A stretch of DNA of 34,326 nt from Halohasta salina (lineage in GTDB: Archaea; Halobacteriota; Halobacteria; Halobacteriales; Haloferacaceae): positions 1 through 34,326 of the forward strand of contig NZ_JAMZIE010000012.1 of the NCBI RefSeq assembly GCF_024178165.1, written 5' to 3'. This document shows, piece by piece, positions 1 through 9,009 of the stretch. The stretch's first letter is position 1. Each line of letters starts with the position of its first letter. Below the pieces are notes generated by a model, which was not told the DNA's origin, made no database searches, and worked only from the letters and a program-made list of their open reading frames with translations. Position numbers and translations under genes: made by a program.

Positions 1-96
1 CCGCTCTCGCTCCCAACATTCAAGATTTGCCGTGTCTAACGACTCACTGAGCAGTTCTGGGGATAGCATCAACAACTCAAACCACGAACTGCTCAC
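1..96 (-). CDS. partial open frame at left edge, unknown
   Basis: An open frame on the minus strand runs off the left edge. It can start at the GTG complementary to 94-96 and gives about 32 residues beginning VSSSWFELLMLSPELL. A stop codon lies just upstream in the same frame, so this would be the N-terminus of a gene. I do not recognise the family. It lies beyond the 3' end of the IS4 fragment and may be a host gene or another mobile-element gene. Too short for a functional call. Confidence 0.25.
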   Translation of the reverse strand, partial: MSSSWFELLMLSPELLSESLDTANLECWERER

Positions 97-299
97 TTCT
101 CAAACTGGCTTAACTAGACAGTGCCGGATCACCGATCAAAGACAGCTACTGCATCTTCTGAGTAGAGAATCACCGAGTATAGACCGTAGAGACGCGATTA
201 ATTAACCCTACCCCGACGCTGTCTTGCGTTCAACAGGGCATCACAAGAACAAGTCGCACCGTTGATCCTGTATCCTAACGTGGCAACATTTGTCTTTAG
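97..299. other. non-coding flank of the IS4 fragment
   Basis: No credible reading frame. This is probably the 3' non-coding end of the IS4-family element plus flanking DNA. I could not locate the terminal inverted repeat with certainty. Confidence 0.3.
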
Positions 300-1034
300 T
301 TAGGACACACACTTCGGTTGCGTAGCTGTAGAGAGCGTTTCTTGGAGAATCGGTCGTTGCTGGTGTATCTTCTGGGCGTCTTCGATCAACCGTTCAAGCA
401 GTGGCTGTGGCGAATATCCCAAAAATTCACCGAGTTTCGAGAGGATCAGCTGGGCGTGCGACCGGAAGGTCACCGCCCAGCGTTCTGGTGGGAAGACGAT
501 CTCGACATCAGCCACCTCAGTGACTAACCCCAGTAGATCACGGCTCACCAGCAGTGACAGCAACGCTGCGTACACCAGAATTTCAACAACCGCTGGGTCG
601 GATGTGTCGAACTCATCCAGTTCGTATTGCGTTTTGAGTTCACGGAACAGCAACTCTACCTCCCAACGGCACCGATACAGCGTTGCTAGATCTGACGGGA
701 GAAACTCTTCTCTCGGGAGGTTCGTGATGTAGAGATGGTAGTCGTCGTCGTCCTCATTGCGGACGCCGACGACGCGGAATCGCTTCCTATCCAATGACTG
801 AGTGCCGTTGTACAGCCCCCGTTTGAATTCTGCTTCGACTTCTACGTCGATGTATGTGCGGTAGAGGTCATCTACAACGTCGTGGATCTGCTTTCCCTCC
901 AAGCGAATGGCGTCGCCACGCCATTCGCGGAGTTCCTCTGTTATGACCGGGTTTACGTTCTGTTTCAGTCGGCTGACGAAGTAGCCGTCATTCTCGTCGA
1001 TCAGTGCAAACCTGCGGTACTTGAAATACGCCAA
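300..1034 (-). pseudogene. IS4-family transposase, C-terminal fragment
   Basis: About 244 residues of an IS4-family DDE transposase. The family signature Y-(2)-R-(3)-E-(6)-K is matched exactly in YRCRWEVELLFRELK at about residues 120-134. This block carries the catalytic glutamate. The N-terminal half with the first two catalytic aspartates is absent: the frame opens abruptly at AYFKYRRFALIDE, exactly where the right end of an IS1595 copy abuts. The element was therefore truncated by that insertion, and its missing half is not found elsewhere in the window. It resembles haloarchaeal ISH8-group transposases, but the subgroup is inferred. Not functional. Confidence 0.8.
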
Positions 1035-1862
1035 CGCTCTTGTGGCGTAGATTGTTGGTGAGTCATAGTGCAGCTTCGAGGATACTTTTTAGAGCTTCTT
1101 TTCGTGGTTTTCTGAAGACCTCACGTCTAAGCTGAAACGCTCTGAGGTACGGTGTGAGTTTGTCTTTTGAGACACCTTGATGGGGCGAGACCCAGGATCG
1201 CACCAGCGATCCATGGCTCTCGCAGGTATTCACGTGAACCTCTTCATCAACGTACTTGCCGTCGCCATGGATGACGTATTCTCGGGTGAATGCGTCGTCC
1301 TCCTCAAGCGGTTCATACGCCCGAAAGCCATCGGTATAGACAGTCAACGACTCCTGGTGGCGGTCAGCCAGCAGGAGTCGAAATGTCGATTCATCAGCGG
1401 CTTTCGTGGGGATTACGTACCGCTCACCGGTGCCGCGGTCTGTGAGAATAAACACGGGTGGCTTGTCAGCAGCGTATGTGTTCCACGCCCGCGCGTGGAG
1501 AGGCCACGCGAGCGCGACAGTCGGTCGCGCTCGCGGCCTTTGAGTCCAGCTTTCACGTACAGCTCGTCGATCTCAACCGGGCCTTCGAGGTATGGCGCCG
1601 GTAGACAGTCTTGTAGGAAGCATCGATTACCACGTCTAGCTGTCTGAGACTGGTGTTGAAACGGATGTAGGTGTAGACAGCGAGGAACCATTTTCTGAGA
1701 GCAACCGCTGAGTGTTCAAAGACCGTGCTAGTCTGATCGTTGAACGTACGGTCGCAATTTTCACACCGATATCGCTGAAACACTCGATAGCTGCCGTACC
1801 GAATCACGGATTCGGCACGCAGCGTGGGCAATAGATGCCGTCACGCCAGCGAACCTGTCGTA

Positions 1863-3015
1863 GTACTCAAGTGAAGTTATGGGGATACGTGAGAAGAGTT
1901 TCTCATGGGCGGAGATCGGCGGAAGGAGATTATTCGACATCTCAGCGAGGATGATCTTGATCGCTTGCTATCGGAGGCGGACGATCCGAAGGTCGTCCGC
2001 CGCCTCTCATTTGTGAAAAATCTCTATGCAGGCGATACACTTGAAGAAGCAGCTGCTCGCGTCGGAAAGTCTGAATCAACAGGCAGTCGATGGGCGCGAA
2101 GGTGGAACAAAGGTGGCCTTGGACAGCTCACGCCGAACTTCGGGGACGGTCGTCCCCCGAAGCTCGGCGAAGATGAACAGGAGCAACTCGTTGAGATGCT
2201 CCGTGAGGATCAACCATGGCAACCGCAGGAAATTCAGCATCTTATCAACGAGGAATTTGGCGTCGAATACCACCCAGTCTATCTGAGTGAGTTTCTCAAA
2301 GACCTCGGTCTCTCGTACGCAATTCCACGGACAAAGCGACCCTCTCGACCAGAAAACGCCGAAGAGATTCTCGACGAGCGCGTCGATGACGCGCTCGCCG
2401 AGGACACAGATGGGCCTCACAACAAACGCGAGGGTGACGACGATGAAGGCTGGGTTGTTGACGACGATGTCTGTACGGACGGTGGTACTGTGGTCGGCTT
2501 TTTCGACGCGTCACATCCACAGCCGTACGATAACTCACGACGGATGTAGTATGTAGATGATCCACATCATGAACGACCGCTGGTTCAGATTTTCGAACCA
2601 GCGGTCGGGTTCTATGCACTCAACGGTCAAAGCGTAGTTAGCTTTCCGGAAGATCAAACGAAGGAGCGGATCTGTGAGTGCTTAGAACGGATACGCGAGC
2701 AGAATCCCGCGTCGCGGATTCTGCTCGTCTTAGATAATCACTTCGCACACACGTGCGAATACACCCGAAGGCGTGCCCATCAGCTTGGCATCGATTTTGT
2801 GTTCCTCCCGGTTGGTTCACCAGATCTCAACCCAATTGAGCAGATTTGGAAGAGTCTCAAGTGGGAAGCTTCACCGCTCATCGTCGAGAGCGGGAACGAG
2901 TTCCGCGCTCTCGTCTCCGATCTCTTCGAGCAACTCACCTCTCGGCTCAGCTTCGCCAAATCGTGGATCGATGAGTTTCTCGGCTCTCGCTTGCAGTTCT
3001 TCTCTTAGGTACTAG
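1863..3015 (+). mobile_element. IS630-family element nested in IS1595
   Basis: The insertion is flanked by TA at 1861-1862 and 3016-3017, the expected IS630/Tc1 target duplication. Removing it restores the IS1595 coding sequence (…NLL-R-QVRW…) without a length change. The subterminal ends are imperfect inverted repeats, GTACTCAAG on the left and GTACCTAAG (reverse complement) on the right. Length is 1,153 bp with a single transposase gene. Confidence 0.8.
1905..3008 (+). pseudogene. IS630-family transposase with an in-frame amber codon
   Basis: A 367-codon frame starting MGGDRRKEIIRHLSEDDLD. It contains an N-terminal helix-turn-helix block (TLEEAAARVGKSESTGSRW) and a DDE domain. The catalytic residues fall in VVGFFDASH (first D), ILLVLDNHFAH (second D) and SPDLNPIEQIW (E). 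A TAG at 2547-2549 interrupts the frame after NSRRM, and the same frame continues YVDDPHHERP to 3008. Related transposases would be expected to have Trp there (TGG to TAG), so this looks like one point mutation. There is no frameshift and length is normal for the family. The stop separates the first catalytic aspartate from the other two residues, so the product should be inactive unless read through. Confidence 0.85.
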
Positions 3016-3198
3016 TAGCAGGTTCGCGGCTTGACGCTCCGAGACAAACGTCTTGATTGGGAACATCGTTTGTCGGGTGGCACGAACGTGTCACCCTTGG
3101 CTGAGACTTCCAGTTACTGCTAAGACCTGACCAACAATCCTCTACCCAAGAGCGACAATCTTTAAATTCAATTCAGAAGGTGTAGTTAGTTCTTAATA

Positions 3199-4167
3199 CT
3201 ACTGATAGCCAAGTTGTTTTAACCGAGTTTCAATAATTTCTTTATCAACAAGGATGCTATTACAACCATCATCTTCAATCTCTCGTCTTTCATCTTCAAA
3301 TTCAGCCCAAGGAACCGTAGTTAATTTTGGATGATGTAGATTATCCGGGTGAGCATAGCGACGCATAGGGAATGGGCGAAGGAGTTCACCAAATAACTCA
3401 CCATGATCGGCAGTCACGACTTTTTTTCCAGAAACGGACTCCAAGTATCTCTGTGCATGATGCCAAGCGTATCCAGTATTTTCACAATATACCTCCCAGA
3501 GCTCTTCTTTTGAAACATCGCCTTCAATGTAGGAGTCTGCTTCCGGGTGTATCCTTGAAGGTTCTTCACGTTCTGTCCCATCTCGAAGTCCAATACAGGG
3601 GGCGTGGGGCTGAAAATAATGGACGATAATCCGCTTATTTGGATACTCTTCTGCTACCTCTATTGCTCGATTGGTAACATCACGGGCAGGAATTGTTGTA
3701 CCATAGTCAAAATCGAATTTCCTCATATCTGTAGCATTAGCCAAGTCAGCATGATCAAGATCGTAGAGTTCTACCCAGAGATTGATGATATCATGAAAGG
3801 AATCAGGAGCTTGCCTAGATACCCACGGATTCGCGCTCACGTACACAGTATCTCCCATCGACTTGCTCGCGAACGTGCGCTTGATCCACTCTGGAGTGGC
3901 AGATCCATTTGACCTCCTTCGTTGGTAGGAGTCACCAACTTTTCCAACCACTTCCTCAAACATATCTGCTCTACAGGCATCCAATATCAATAGGTGATCC
4001 CAATCCTCTACCGCCATATCCACCCCGCTTGAATAAGTATTGTTTATTATGGGAATAAATATAGATTCCTCCAGTCGTGTCTTGGTATAGTTCCGTGTTT
4101 CAGTAAATAATTTTCTTACTCCGTTATTTCGAAATATCTCTATAGCTCTTTTCCATTTTTGGATCAT
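3199..4167 (-). CDS. alkaline phosphatase/sulfatase-superfamily protein 1
   Basis: 322 residues. Superfamily metal-site motifs are visible: LLILDACRAD (59-68) with the first metal-binding Asp, IVHYFQPHAP (181-190), and VTADHGELFGE (251-261) followed by YAHP (271-274). Seen: the classical formylglycine motif C/S-x-P-x-R is absent; the equivalent region reads GSATPEW (88-94), making Thr91 a candidate nucleophile. Known: this superfamily includes sulfatases, phosphodiesterases and phospho-group transferases. Inferred: it modifies or hydrolyses an ester on the surface glycan. No signal peptide is obvious; the N-terminus is Lys/Arg-rich and amphipathic. The protein ends ETRLKQLGYQ, a tail shared with other proteins here. 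It appears to have its own TATA box (4189-4197) 26 nt before the ATG. It is paralogous to the gene at 9010-9936. Confidence 0.8.
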   Translation of the reverse strand: MIQKWKRAIEIFRNNGVRKLFTETRNYTKTRLEESIFIPIINNTYSSGVDMAVEDWDHLLILDACRADMFEEVVGKVGDSYQRRRSNGSATPEWIKRTFASKSMGDTVYVSANPWVSRQAPDSFHDIINLWVELYDLDHADLANATDMRKFDFDYGTTIPARDVTNRAIEVAEEYPNKRIIVHYFQPHAPCIGLRDGTEREEPSRIHPEADSYIEGDVSKEELWEVYCENTGYAWHHAQRYLESVSGKKVVTADHGELFGELLRPFPMRRYAHPDNLHHPKLTTVPWAEFEDERREIEDDGCNSILVDKEIIETRLKQLGYQ

Positions 4168-4188
4168 ATTTATGGATGCTACCTAATG

Positions 4189-4197
4189 TTTATAAAT
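4189..4197 (-). promoter_or_regulatory. TATA box for phosphatase-like gene 1
   Basis: On the minus strand this reads TTTATAAAC, centred about 26 nt before the ATG at 4167. The spacing implies transcription starting at or next to the start codon, as in leaderless haloarchaeal transcripts. Inferred from spacing and sequence only. Confidence 0.45.
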
Positions 4198-4222
4198 TCT
4201 TCCGATTATTTGTGAGAGGATC

Positions 4223-4966
4223 TTATTTCGTCGCCACAGTTACCCGGACATCCTTGCTGTTCATGACCTCTTCTCGTGAGGGTTCTGCAACTCCTACCGT
4301 TTTTATGTTGTATCCTCTCTCTAAGAGAGTACCAATAACTTTATTTGTGGGTGCTTCAAGAACACCATGAGATTCAACAACAACGGCACGAGGCTGTGGG
4401 ATTTCATTTAGTATTTCCAATTCTGCACCCTCTATATCTATAATGTATACATCTGCAGATGGAAGTTCATTAGTACATACATTTTCTGGTGAGCCAAGCT
4501 CTCCCCAGACTTCTTCAATGTCACCAACGACAGCGTGATTAACTTCAACAGGAGCGCTAGTCCGATTTCGCCTGATAGTCTCCTCTAATACATCCACCAT
4601 CTCTTGTGATGCCTCAAAAACGCGTACGCTCCCGTTTGGTCCTGCATAGCGACTAGCGTGTGTTGTTACCACCCCAGCGCCTCCCCCAAGAATGGTAACA
4701 TCATCACCCGGCTGTATAACCTTTTGAGCGCCCCTTCGTAGACCCTCCTCATAAGTGGGCCGAATGAATCCACCAGTGTCGTATTCTGCTGAGCATATTT
4801 CACCAATTCGGTGATGTCTAATAGTGACTTTATTACAACGCTGGTAAATTCGAGGAGTACAAGGGGCCACCTTTTGGTTTAAGATGAACTGAAATGTGCG
4901 CGAAATCAGAGCTAGCAACCCAGATTCAGAATATATTTTTTTGGCACCCTTCAAGTGAGTATTCAT
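4223..4966 (-). CDS. FkbM-family SAM-dependent methyltransferase
   Basis: 247 residues. A Rossmann methyltransferase core starts near residue 88: DDVTILGGGAGVVTTHASRY has the SAM-binding glycine loop (94-98), VRVFEAS (115-121) has the acidic residue that binds the ribose hydroxyls, and YIIDIEGAELEIL (174-186) is the block typical of FkbM-like enzymes. FkbM-family members are O-methyltransferases common in polysaccharide and antibiotic clusters. Inferred role: O-methylation of a sugar in the glycan built by the neighbouring GTs. It lies 55 bp upstream of the phosphatase-like gene on the same strand, but each gene appears to have its own TATA box. The first 60 residues are poorly conserved in style and could be a substrate-recognition extension. 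Confidence 0.8.
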   Translation of the reverse strand: MNTHLKGAKKIYSESGLLALISRTFQFILNQKVAPCTPRIYQRCNKVTIRHHRIGEICSAEYDTGGFIRPTYEEGLRRGAQKVIQPGDDVTILGGGAGVVTTHASRYAGPNGSVRVFEASQEMVDVLEETIRRNRTSAPVEVNHAVVGDIEEVWGELGSPENVCTNELPSADVYIIDIEGAELEILNEIPQPRAVVVESHGVLEAPTNKVIGTLLERGYNIKTVGVAEPSREEVMNSKDVRVTVATK

Positions 4967-4986
4967 GGACAGAATTCCGAATCCTA

Positions 4987-4996
4987 TATTATAAAT
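4987..4996 (-). promoter_or_regulatory. TATA box for the FkbM methyltransferase gene
   Basis: The minus strand carries CATTTATAATA centred about 25 nt before the ATG at 4966, again consistent with a leaderless transcript. Confidence 0.45.
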
Positions 4997-5039
4997 GTTT
5001 TCTGAATTTTCGGCTTTGTAGTATCAGTAGATGGGGGTT

Positions 5040-5373
5040 GGTTTCGTAGAACTCTGAAGGCTGCGGTGTATCTCCAGGGGTGGTTGCCGTCAATCGTGAC
5101 ATTTGCTGAGGCTATTGAGGGGTTCGAGGTGCCGTGGACCTCGAACCCCGTCGAACGCCTGATGGGGGAAGTCAGCAAGCGGTGTAAGAACCAGTGGATG
5201 CGCTGGACAGCAGAGGGGCTAGAGGCGTTACTCCAACTTCGGCTCGTGAAGTACGCTGATCCATCTCACTACCAGCTGTTCCTCGACGAACTGCTCCAGC
5301 GATCAACCAAAACAGCAATGAGCTGTGACCTCTCAACTGAGAGCACCAGAGGCAAACTCTAGAGGACTTTGCG
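5040..5373 (+). mobile_element. ISH6 right half with intact right inverted repeat
   Basis: This fragment encodes the C-terminus of an ISH6-type transposase and ends with TCTAGAGGACTTTGC (5358-5372). That is a perfect 15-bp inverted match to GCAAAGTCCTCTAGA at 11115-11129, which begins an ISH6 left half. The left half of this copy is missing, and the junction with AT-rich DNA lies near 5040. Confidence 0.8.
5066..5362 (+). pseudogene. ISH6-type transposase, C-terminal fragment
   Basis: About 98 residues including WLPSIVTFAEAIEGFEVPW, TSNPVERLMGEVSKRCKNQW and a C-terminus ending TESTRGKL. These are recognisable as the C-terminal end of the haloarchaeal ISH6 transposase (about 440 residues in full copies). 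The N-terminal three-quarters is absent here. It is a fragment without an N-terminus and is not functional. The complementary N-terminal piece sits at 11195-11536, but this need not be the other half of the same copy. Confidence 0.8.
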
Positions 5374-5422
5374 ACGCGACCAATTATTTACCTTGGAAGT
5401 AACCACTGAATATATAAGTAAT

Positions 5423-6433
5423 TCACAGGCTATTGCCAGACAGGACCGCACTCAATCCCTCTACGGTTTTGTTCCAAGAGAACCGTTCGGCGTTCTCAGT
5501 TGCTGCTCTACGTTGCCAACGTGGTACCTCACGCTCTATTATATTCACTACATCATTTGGTGTCGATACAGAGTGCCAATCTTTGCCTTCTTCTCCCAGT
5601 ATCTCATGGTTGATACTAATATCTCGCCCCAAAGGAATCGTACCATGCGTCTGTGCTTCTACTGGTGACCGTCCAAAACCTTCAGCTTTGGACGGATGAA
5701 GGTAGTAGTTAGAGGATGCATACACTTCTGCTAATTGTCTTCCAGAAACTCCTGATAATACCTTACACGGTAAATCGATTTCTTTAAAATTGACTGCGAC
5801 ACAATTAAATCCTGATTTAGCGGCTAACGCGATAGATTCTCGAAGAAACGTAGGATCCTTACGCTCAATCACGCTTCCAACGTATAATAAATCAATCGAC
5901 CGATTGCTGACTTGTACACATGGTTGTTCAACGCCTTGGTAAATTACTGTTGCCTCTCCATCAAAGGGTGTTCGATGATACACATCACGTTTCGTCTCCT
6001 CGGATGCACAAACGATCTCAGAGCACTTCACGACGTTCGTAAGATATTTTCGAGCTCGATTGAGCTCAAGTTTACTTGAAAAGAGCGTAGTTGCCGGGAA
6101 AATATCATGCACATATGGGATGATTGTAGAATTTGCCACCTCGGGGTCAATCCAGAGAAAATCTTGTGAGGAAATGAAGAGAACGTCGTATTGACGGGCG
6201 GCCTGATATAGTTTCCTTCGATACTGCATAGTTGTGGCCCATGAGTCAATATAAGTAAGAATAGGAATATCTCTGAATTCGAAATCTGGGAAAGGCCAGT
6301 ACGCGTCGATCTTCACTTTCTCTGCACCAATTCGTTTTACAAGAGGATCAAGAGCTTTTCTATTAAATTTTCCACGTGCAGATAACTTCGGGCCTGGGTA
6401 GTATACGACTCCGATATTTTTCTTCTTCATCAT
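5423..6433 (-). CDS. GT4-family glycosyltransferase
   Basis: 336 residues with a GT-B architecture. The N-terminal acceptor domain includes IIPYVHDIFPATT (104-116). The C-terminal nucleotide-sugar domain starts at LLYVGSVIERKDP (182-194) and contains HPSKAEGFGRSPVEA (246-260), the E-x7-E type block that binds the donor sugar in GT4 enzymes. Expected role: cytoplasmic transfer of a sugar from an activated donor to the growing lipid-linked glycan. Donor and acceptor cannot be read from sequence. It is the last gene of a three-gene minus-strand operon; its ATG overlaps the stop of the upstream gene by 4 nt (6430-6433), indicating translational coupling. Slightly short for GT4 but complete. Confidence 0.85.
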   Translation of the reverse strand: MMKKKNIGVVYYPGPKLSARGKFNRKALDPLVKRIGAEKVKIDAYWPFPDFEFRDIPILTYIDSWATTMQYRRKLYQAARQYDVLFISSQDFLWIDPEVANSTIIPYVHDIFPATTLFSSKLELNRARKYLTNVVKCSEIVCASEETKRDVYHRTPFDGEATVIYQGVEQPCVQVSNRSIDLLYVGSVIERKDPTFLRESIALAAKSGFNCVAVNFKEIDLPCKVLSGVSGRQLAEVYASSNYYLHPSKAEGFGRSPVEAQTHGTIPLGRDISINHEILGEEGKDWHSVSTPNDVVNIIEREVPRWQRRAATENAERFSWNKTVEGLSAVLSGNSL

Positions 6434-7602
6434 ATAGTCTGTTGATATAGGTTTGCATGGGCCTTTGCGACGGCTTGGAAAGAATTCGCTTTCCCATATG
6501 CACGGAGGCCGGATTTTAGTTTTTCACGGTGGGACTCAGACTTAATAGTGTGCTGTACGGCGGAAGCTAACTCCTTGATTCCATTATTTTTAGGAACGAC
6601 ATCTACACTTCCCCAACCAGCCTGCAAACGCTTAAAATATGGCAAATCATATGCCACAATAGGAGTTTCATAGACTACACACCAATTAAATATTCCACTT
6701 TGATCGATATCCCGATACGGGAGTACAACAACGTCTGCAGCTTGGAAGACTCGCTTGAATCTTTCTTCCTCGAGTGTGCCAGTAATCTGTACATTTTCAC
6801 CACTTTGACGGCGGATCTCTTCTTCATAAGATTCCATGGTTTCGGTTCTGGCTCCCCCACCGATAAGAAACTCATACTCTGGGAATTGTTCGGCTAGATG
6901 GATGAAGTCACGATGGCCTTTTCGGTGTTCCATGTAACCTGGGAGGGCTATTACTGTCTCATCTTTGTTATAGCCAAACGTGACCTTCGCAGCACTAGAT
7001 GGAATATAAGTAGATTCATCCAATTCCGCACCGTGTGGAAGGTCTTCGATTTTCCCGAGAATCTTGTCCCTCTCAAAGTCCGCTTTACTATCTTCCGAGA
7101 GAAGTATAACTGTCTCTGAGGACCAGGCTATCAGTGAATGAAGGAATCTTAGATATATGGCCCCATACCATGGACGTTGATCGTCCTCACTATCATGAAC
7201 TGTATGGACTGTAGTAAAAATTCGTTTCCTATGTAGAAAACAAAGAAAACGTAGCAGTGGAAAAAATAGAACCGCAGCTACAGCTGGTATATTCGATTTT
7301 TCGCAAATGGATTCACAATACAATCCATATTCAAACTGAACATGTATAATTTTTTCACCAGACATACATGCCTTAAGTGCGAGAGAAATGTAGGTTAGGA
7401 TGGTGGCAGTATCAGCATCAAATGTTGTCTTTGTTGCCCTGACGTTCTCAAAAGATTCTATTAGTTGCTGTGTGTATTTGCCAATCCCACAGCTACCATC
7501 TGCCTCTGTTGTCACATAACGAATATCGTCATCAATTTGTTGAAATGATTGATGAGGAGTATCGTCGCTATTTGGGTAATCTGTCACGGGTTCTTCACGC
7601 AA
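6430..7602 (-). CDS. GT4-family glycosyltransferase
   Basis: 390 residues. The first 30 residues are a polar, acidic extension. The GT-B fold opens at GSCGIGKYTQQLIESF (36-51), the glycine-rich acceptor-side loop of GT4 enzymes. It continues with HVQFEYGLY, FTTVHTVHDSE, and in the donor domain IALPGYMEHRKGHRDF and VVLPYRDIDQSG. The usual C-terminal E-x7-E block is weak here (GIFNWCVVYETPIVAYD), so the donor site is somewhat divergent. The hydrophobic run around AAVLFFPLLRFLCFL (about residues 108-122) may attach the enzyme to the membrane. It starts 12 bp after the stop of the upstream GT and overlaps the downstream GT by 4 nt, so all three are probably co-transcribed. Confidence 0.85.
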   Translation of the reverse strand: MREEPVTDYPNSDDTPHQSFQQIDDDIRYVTTEADGSCGIGKYTQQLIESFENVRATKTTFDADTATILTYISLALKACMSGEKIIHVQFEYGLYCESICEKSNIPAVAAVLFFPLLRFLCFLHRKRIFTTVHTVHDSEDDQRPWYGAIYLRFLHSLIAWSSETVILLSEDSKADFERDKILGKIEDLPHGAELDESTYIPSSAAKVTFGYNKDETVIALPGYMEHRKGHRDFIHLAEQFPEYEFLIGGGARTETMESYEEEIRRQSGENVQITGTLEEERFKRVFQAADVVVLPYRDIDQSGIFNWCVVYETPIVAYDLPYFKRLQAGWGSVDVVPKNNGIKELASAVQHTIKSESHREKLKSGLRAYGKANSFQAVAKAHANLYQQTI

Positions 7603-7614
7603 ATCCGCACTTAA

Positions 7615-8802
7615 TCAAGTTTCGGCGACCTCTCGATAGAGTCGTTTAAGAGCAACGCCTGCTTCCTCCCAGTGTTGTTTCCTTGCGTAATTTTCAAGAC
7701 TATTCTGGTAATCTTCTTCTGAGTTTATTAGACTAACGATAGCTTGACAAAGATCCTGACCCGACTCACGTGTGAACGTTTCTCCGAGGTCATACCTATC
7801 GATTATTTCACCGATGTCTGAATCCTGATTACCAATGATAGGGACTCCGGTCATGCAGGCTCTGCGCATGGGCCCTGAAATACCACGTTTTCGACGGTAA
7901 GGCAGCACAAGCACATCCGTAGCTATGAAGTAGTAGTCGACCAATGATTCAGGGATGAATTCGAGATGGCTTACAACCTCAACAGAGTCATTAGCTCCTT
8001 CAATCCACTCATCGACATCGTCCTCATCATAATCAACGGCAGAGCCAGCAAAGACTACTGTGATCTCACAGTTTAGCGCTCCAAGTTCTTTTCCGAGAAT
8101 ATCTGGCCCCTTCTCGTATCGTAGTCCTCCAAAAAACAAGATAATTGGTTTATCTTGTGGGAGATTCAATTTCTTTCTTGCCTGTTGCTTGGTACAATGG
8201 GTCGAAAGATCAGGTGTCGGAGCGGGGATGACTTGGACATCTTCTTCCGAGATGCAGATTGTCTGCGCAAGGAGACGTTTTTTAATACTGTCTGCGTGAA
8301 CTGTGAGGACATCAAGGGCTTTGCTCTTCAGAACTGAGGCTAATGATAACGTGGAAACCTGTCTTGTCGCTTGTTTCAGAACACCCCCTCCGGAGGACGT
8401 GAAAGAGTCTCTGTGAAGGGTCCCAACTACAGAGAAATCATAGGCTTTTAGATGCAACGAGGCGATGGTGTACGGAACAAGTGTTCTGTCGAACCACAAG
8501 AGATGGAGGACATCGCAGTTTTGACCTTCCGCCGCACTCAATATAGATTTGATCTGCTGGGTGCGAACTTTCTGTTCTGAAATAGATCCTATGAGTCCCT
8601 CGCTTGGATCCCTCTGCGGTGAGGGGACTGAAATTTCCTGAATTTGGAATTGTTCATGATCAGGAAGCTCATCAAGCCGCTGGTGACTTGGGTCCGTTAT
8701 AAACACAACCTTATTGCCTTCTTTCAATAAATATCTGCTTATAAGAGATACATACGGGGTATGATGTCCTTTCCAATGCAGATCTGCTAACACTAATTTC
8801 AC
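7615..8802 (-). CDS. GT4-family glycosyltransferase
   Basis: 395 residues starting with GTG (complement of 8800-8802). N-terminal landmark: LADLHWKGHHTPYVSLISRY (5-24). Donor-domain landmarks: PIILFFGGLRYEKGPDILGK (near 221-240), VLVLPYRRKRGISGPM and CMTGVPIIGNQDSDIGE. It is the first gene of the three-gene GT operon and is followed after 12 bp by the next GT. No other plausible Met start lies nearby, and a purine-rich GAAGGA lies about 10 nt upstream. Reaction: transfer of an unidentified sugar to a glycan intermediate on the cytoplasmic side. The specific acceptor is unknown. Confidence 0.85.
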   Translation of the reverse strand: MKLVLADLHWKGHHTPYVSLISRYLLKEGNKVVFITDPSHQRLDELPDHEQFQIQEISVPSPQRDPSEGLIGSISEQKVRTQQIKSILSAAEGQNCDVLHLLWFDRTLVPYTIASLHLKAYDFSVVGTLHRDSFTSSGGGVLKQATRQVSTLSLASVLKSKALDVLTVHADSIKKRLLAQTICISEEDVQVIPAPTPDLSTHCTKQQARKKLNLPQDKPIILFFGGLRYEKGPDILGKELGALNCEITVVFAGSAVDYDEDDVDEWIEGANDSVEVVSHLEFIPESLVDYYFIATDVLVLPYRRKRGISGPMRRACMTGVPIIGNQDSDIGEIIDRYDLGETFTRESGQDLCQAIVSLINSEEDYQNSLENYARKQHWEEAGVALKRLYREVAET

Positions 8803-8978
8803 AATTTATATTCCTTCATACTGTGCCATTGCGTTTGAATGTTATTGTAGCTATTTCGTTGATACTGTTTAACTCTAACGAACAACAAAAGAGTGATAAA
8901 GATATAAAACGTAGTTGTAAATTAATAAATGAGATTGAACTACTCCACGTTTTTAACTATATCCGATGTAAAGAAAGG

Positions 8979-8989
8979 TTAATTATTTA
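8979..8989 (+). promoter_or_regulatory. TATA box for phosphatase-like gene 2
   Basis: TTAATTATTTA centred about 26 nt before the ATG at 9010, consistent with a leaderless transcript. The rest of the 207-bp divergent spacer (8803-9009) is AT-rich, and I found no clear TATA box at the right distance for the GT operon on the opposite strand. Confidence 0.45.
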
Positions 8990-9009
8990 GCTATTCTTAT
9001 CAACAATAC

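Larger units (their letters stand above)
1063..3066 (-). pseudogene. IS1595-family transposase, disrupted
   Basis: The start at 3066 gives MFPIKTFVSERQAANLL, and then an IS630 interrupts the gene. The reading resumes with QVRWRDGIYCPRC and breaks by a one-base deletion after the first zinc-ribbon cysteine pair. The shifted frame gives ESVIRYGSYRVFQRYRCENC. A short deletion removes about 14 residues before the first DDE aspartate block (VEIDELYV), and another shift precedes FILTDRGTGERYVIP. The last part, with TDGFRAYEPL, runs to the stop at 1063. Comparison with the open paralogue at 10263-11138 identifies each lesion. The gene is dead. Confidence 0.85.
1038..3160 (-). mobile_element. IS1595-family element copy 1, decayed, with nested IS630
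   Basis: The left end (minus orientation) at about 3126-3160 reads GGGTAGAGGATTGTTGGTCAG. The right end at about 1038-1060 carries an imperfect inverted copy, GGCGTAGATTGTTGGTGAGTC. Inside lies a frameshifted IS1595 transposase gene interrupted by an IS630 at 1863-3015. The left end lies about 40 bp beyond the stop codon of the phosphatase-like gene at 3199-4167. A second IS1595 copy begins a few bases after the stop of the paralogous gene at 9010-9936, in inverted orientation. No target duplication could be recognised, so the outermost bases are approximate. Confidence 0.75.

Noticed and set aside
2547-2549. Pyrrolysine or programmed readthrough of the TAG
   Set aside because: Haloarchaea are not known to use pyrrolysine, and the position looks like a Trp codon mutated in a mobile element.
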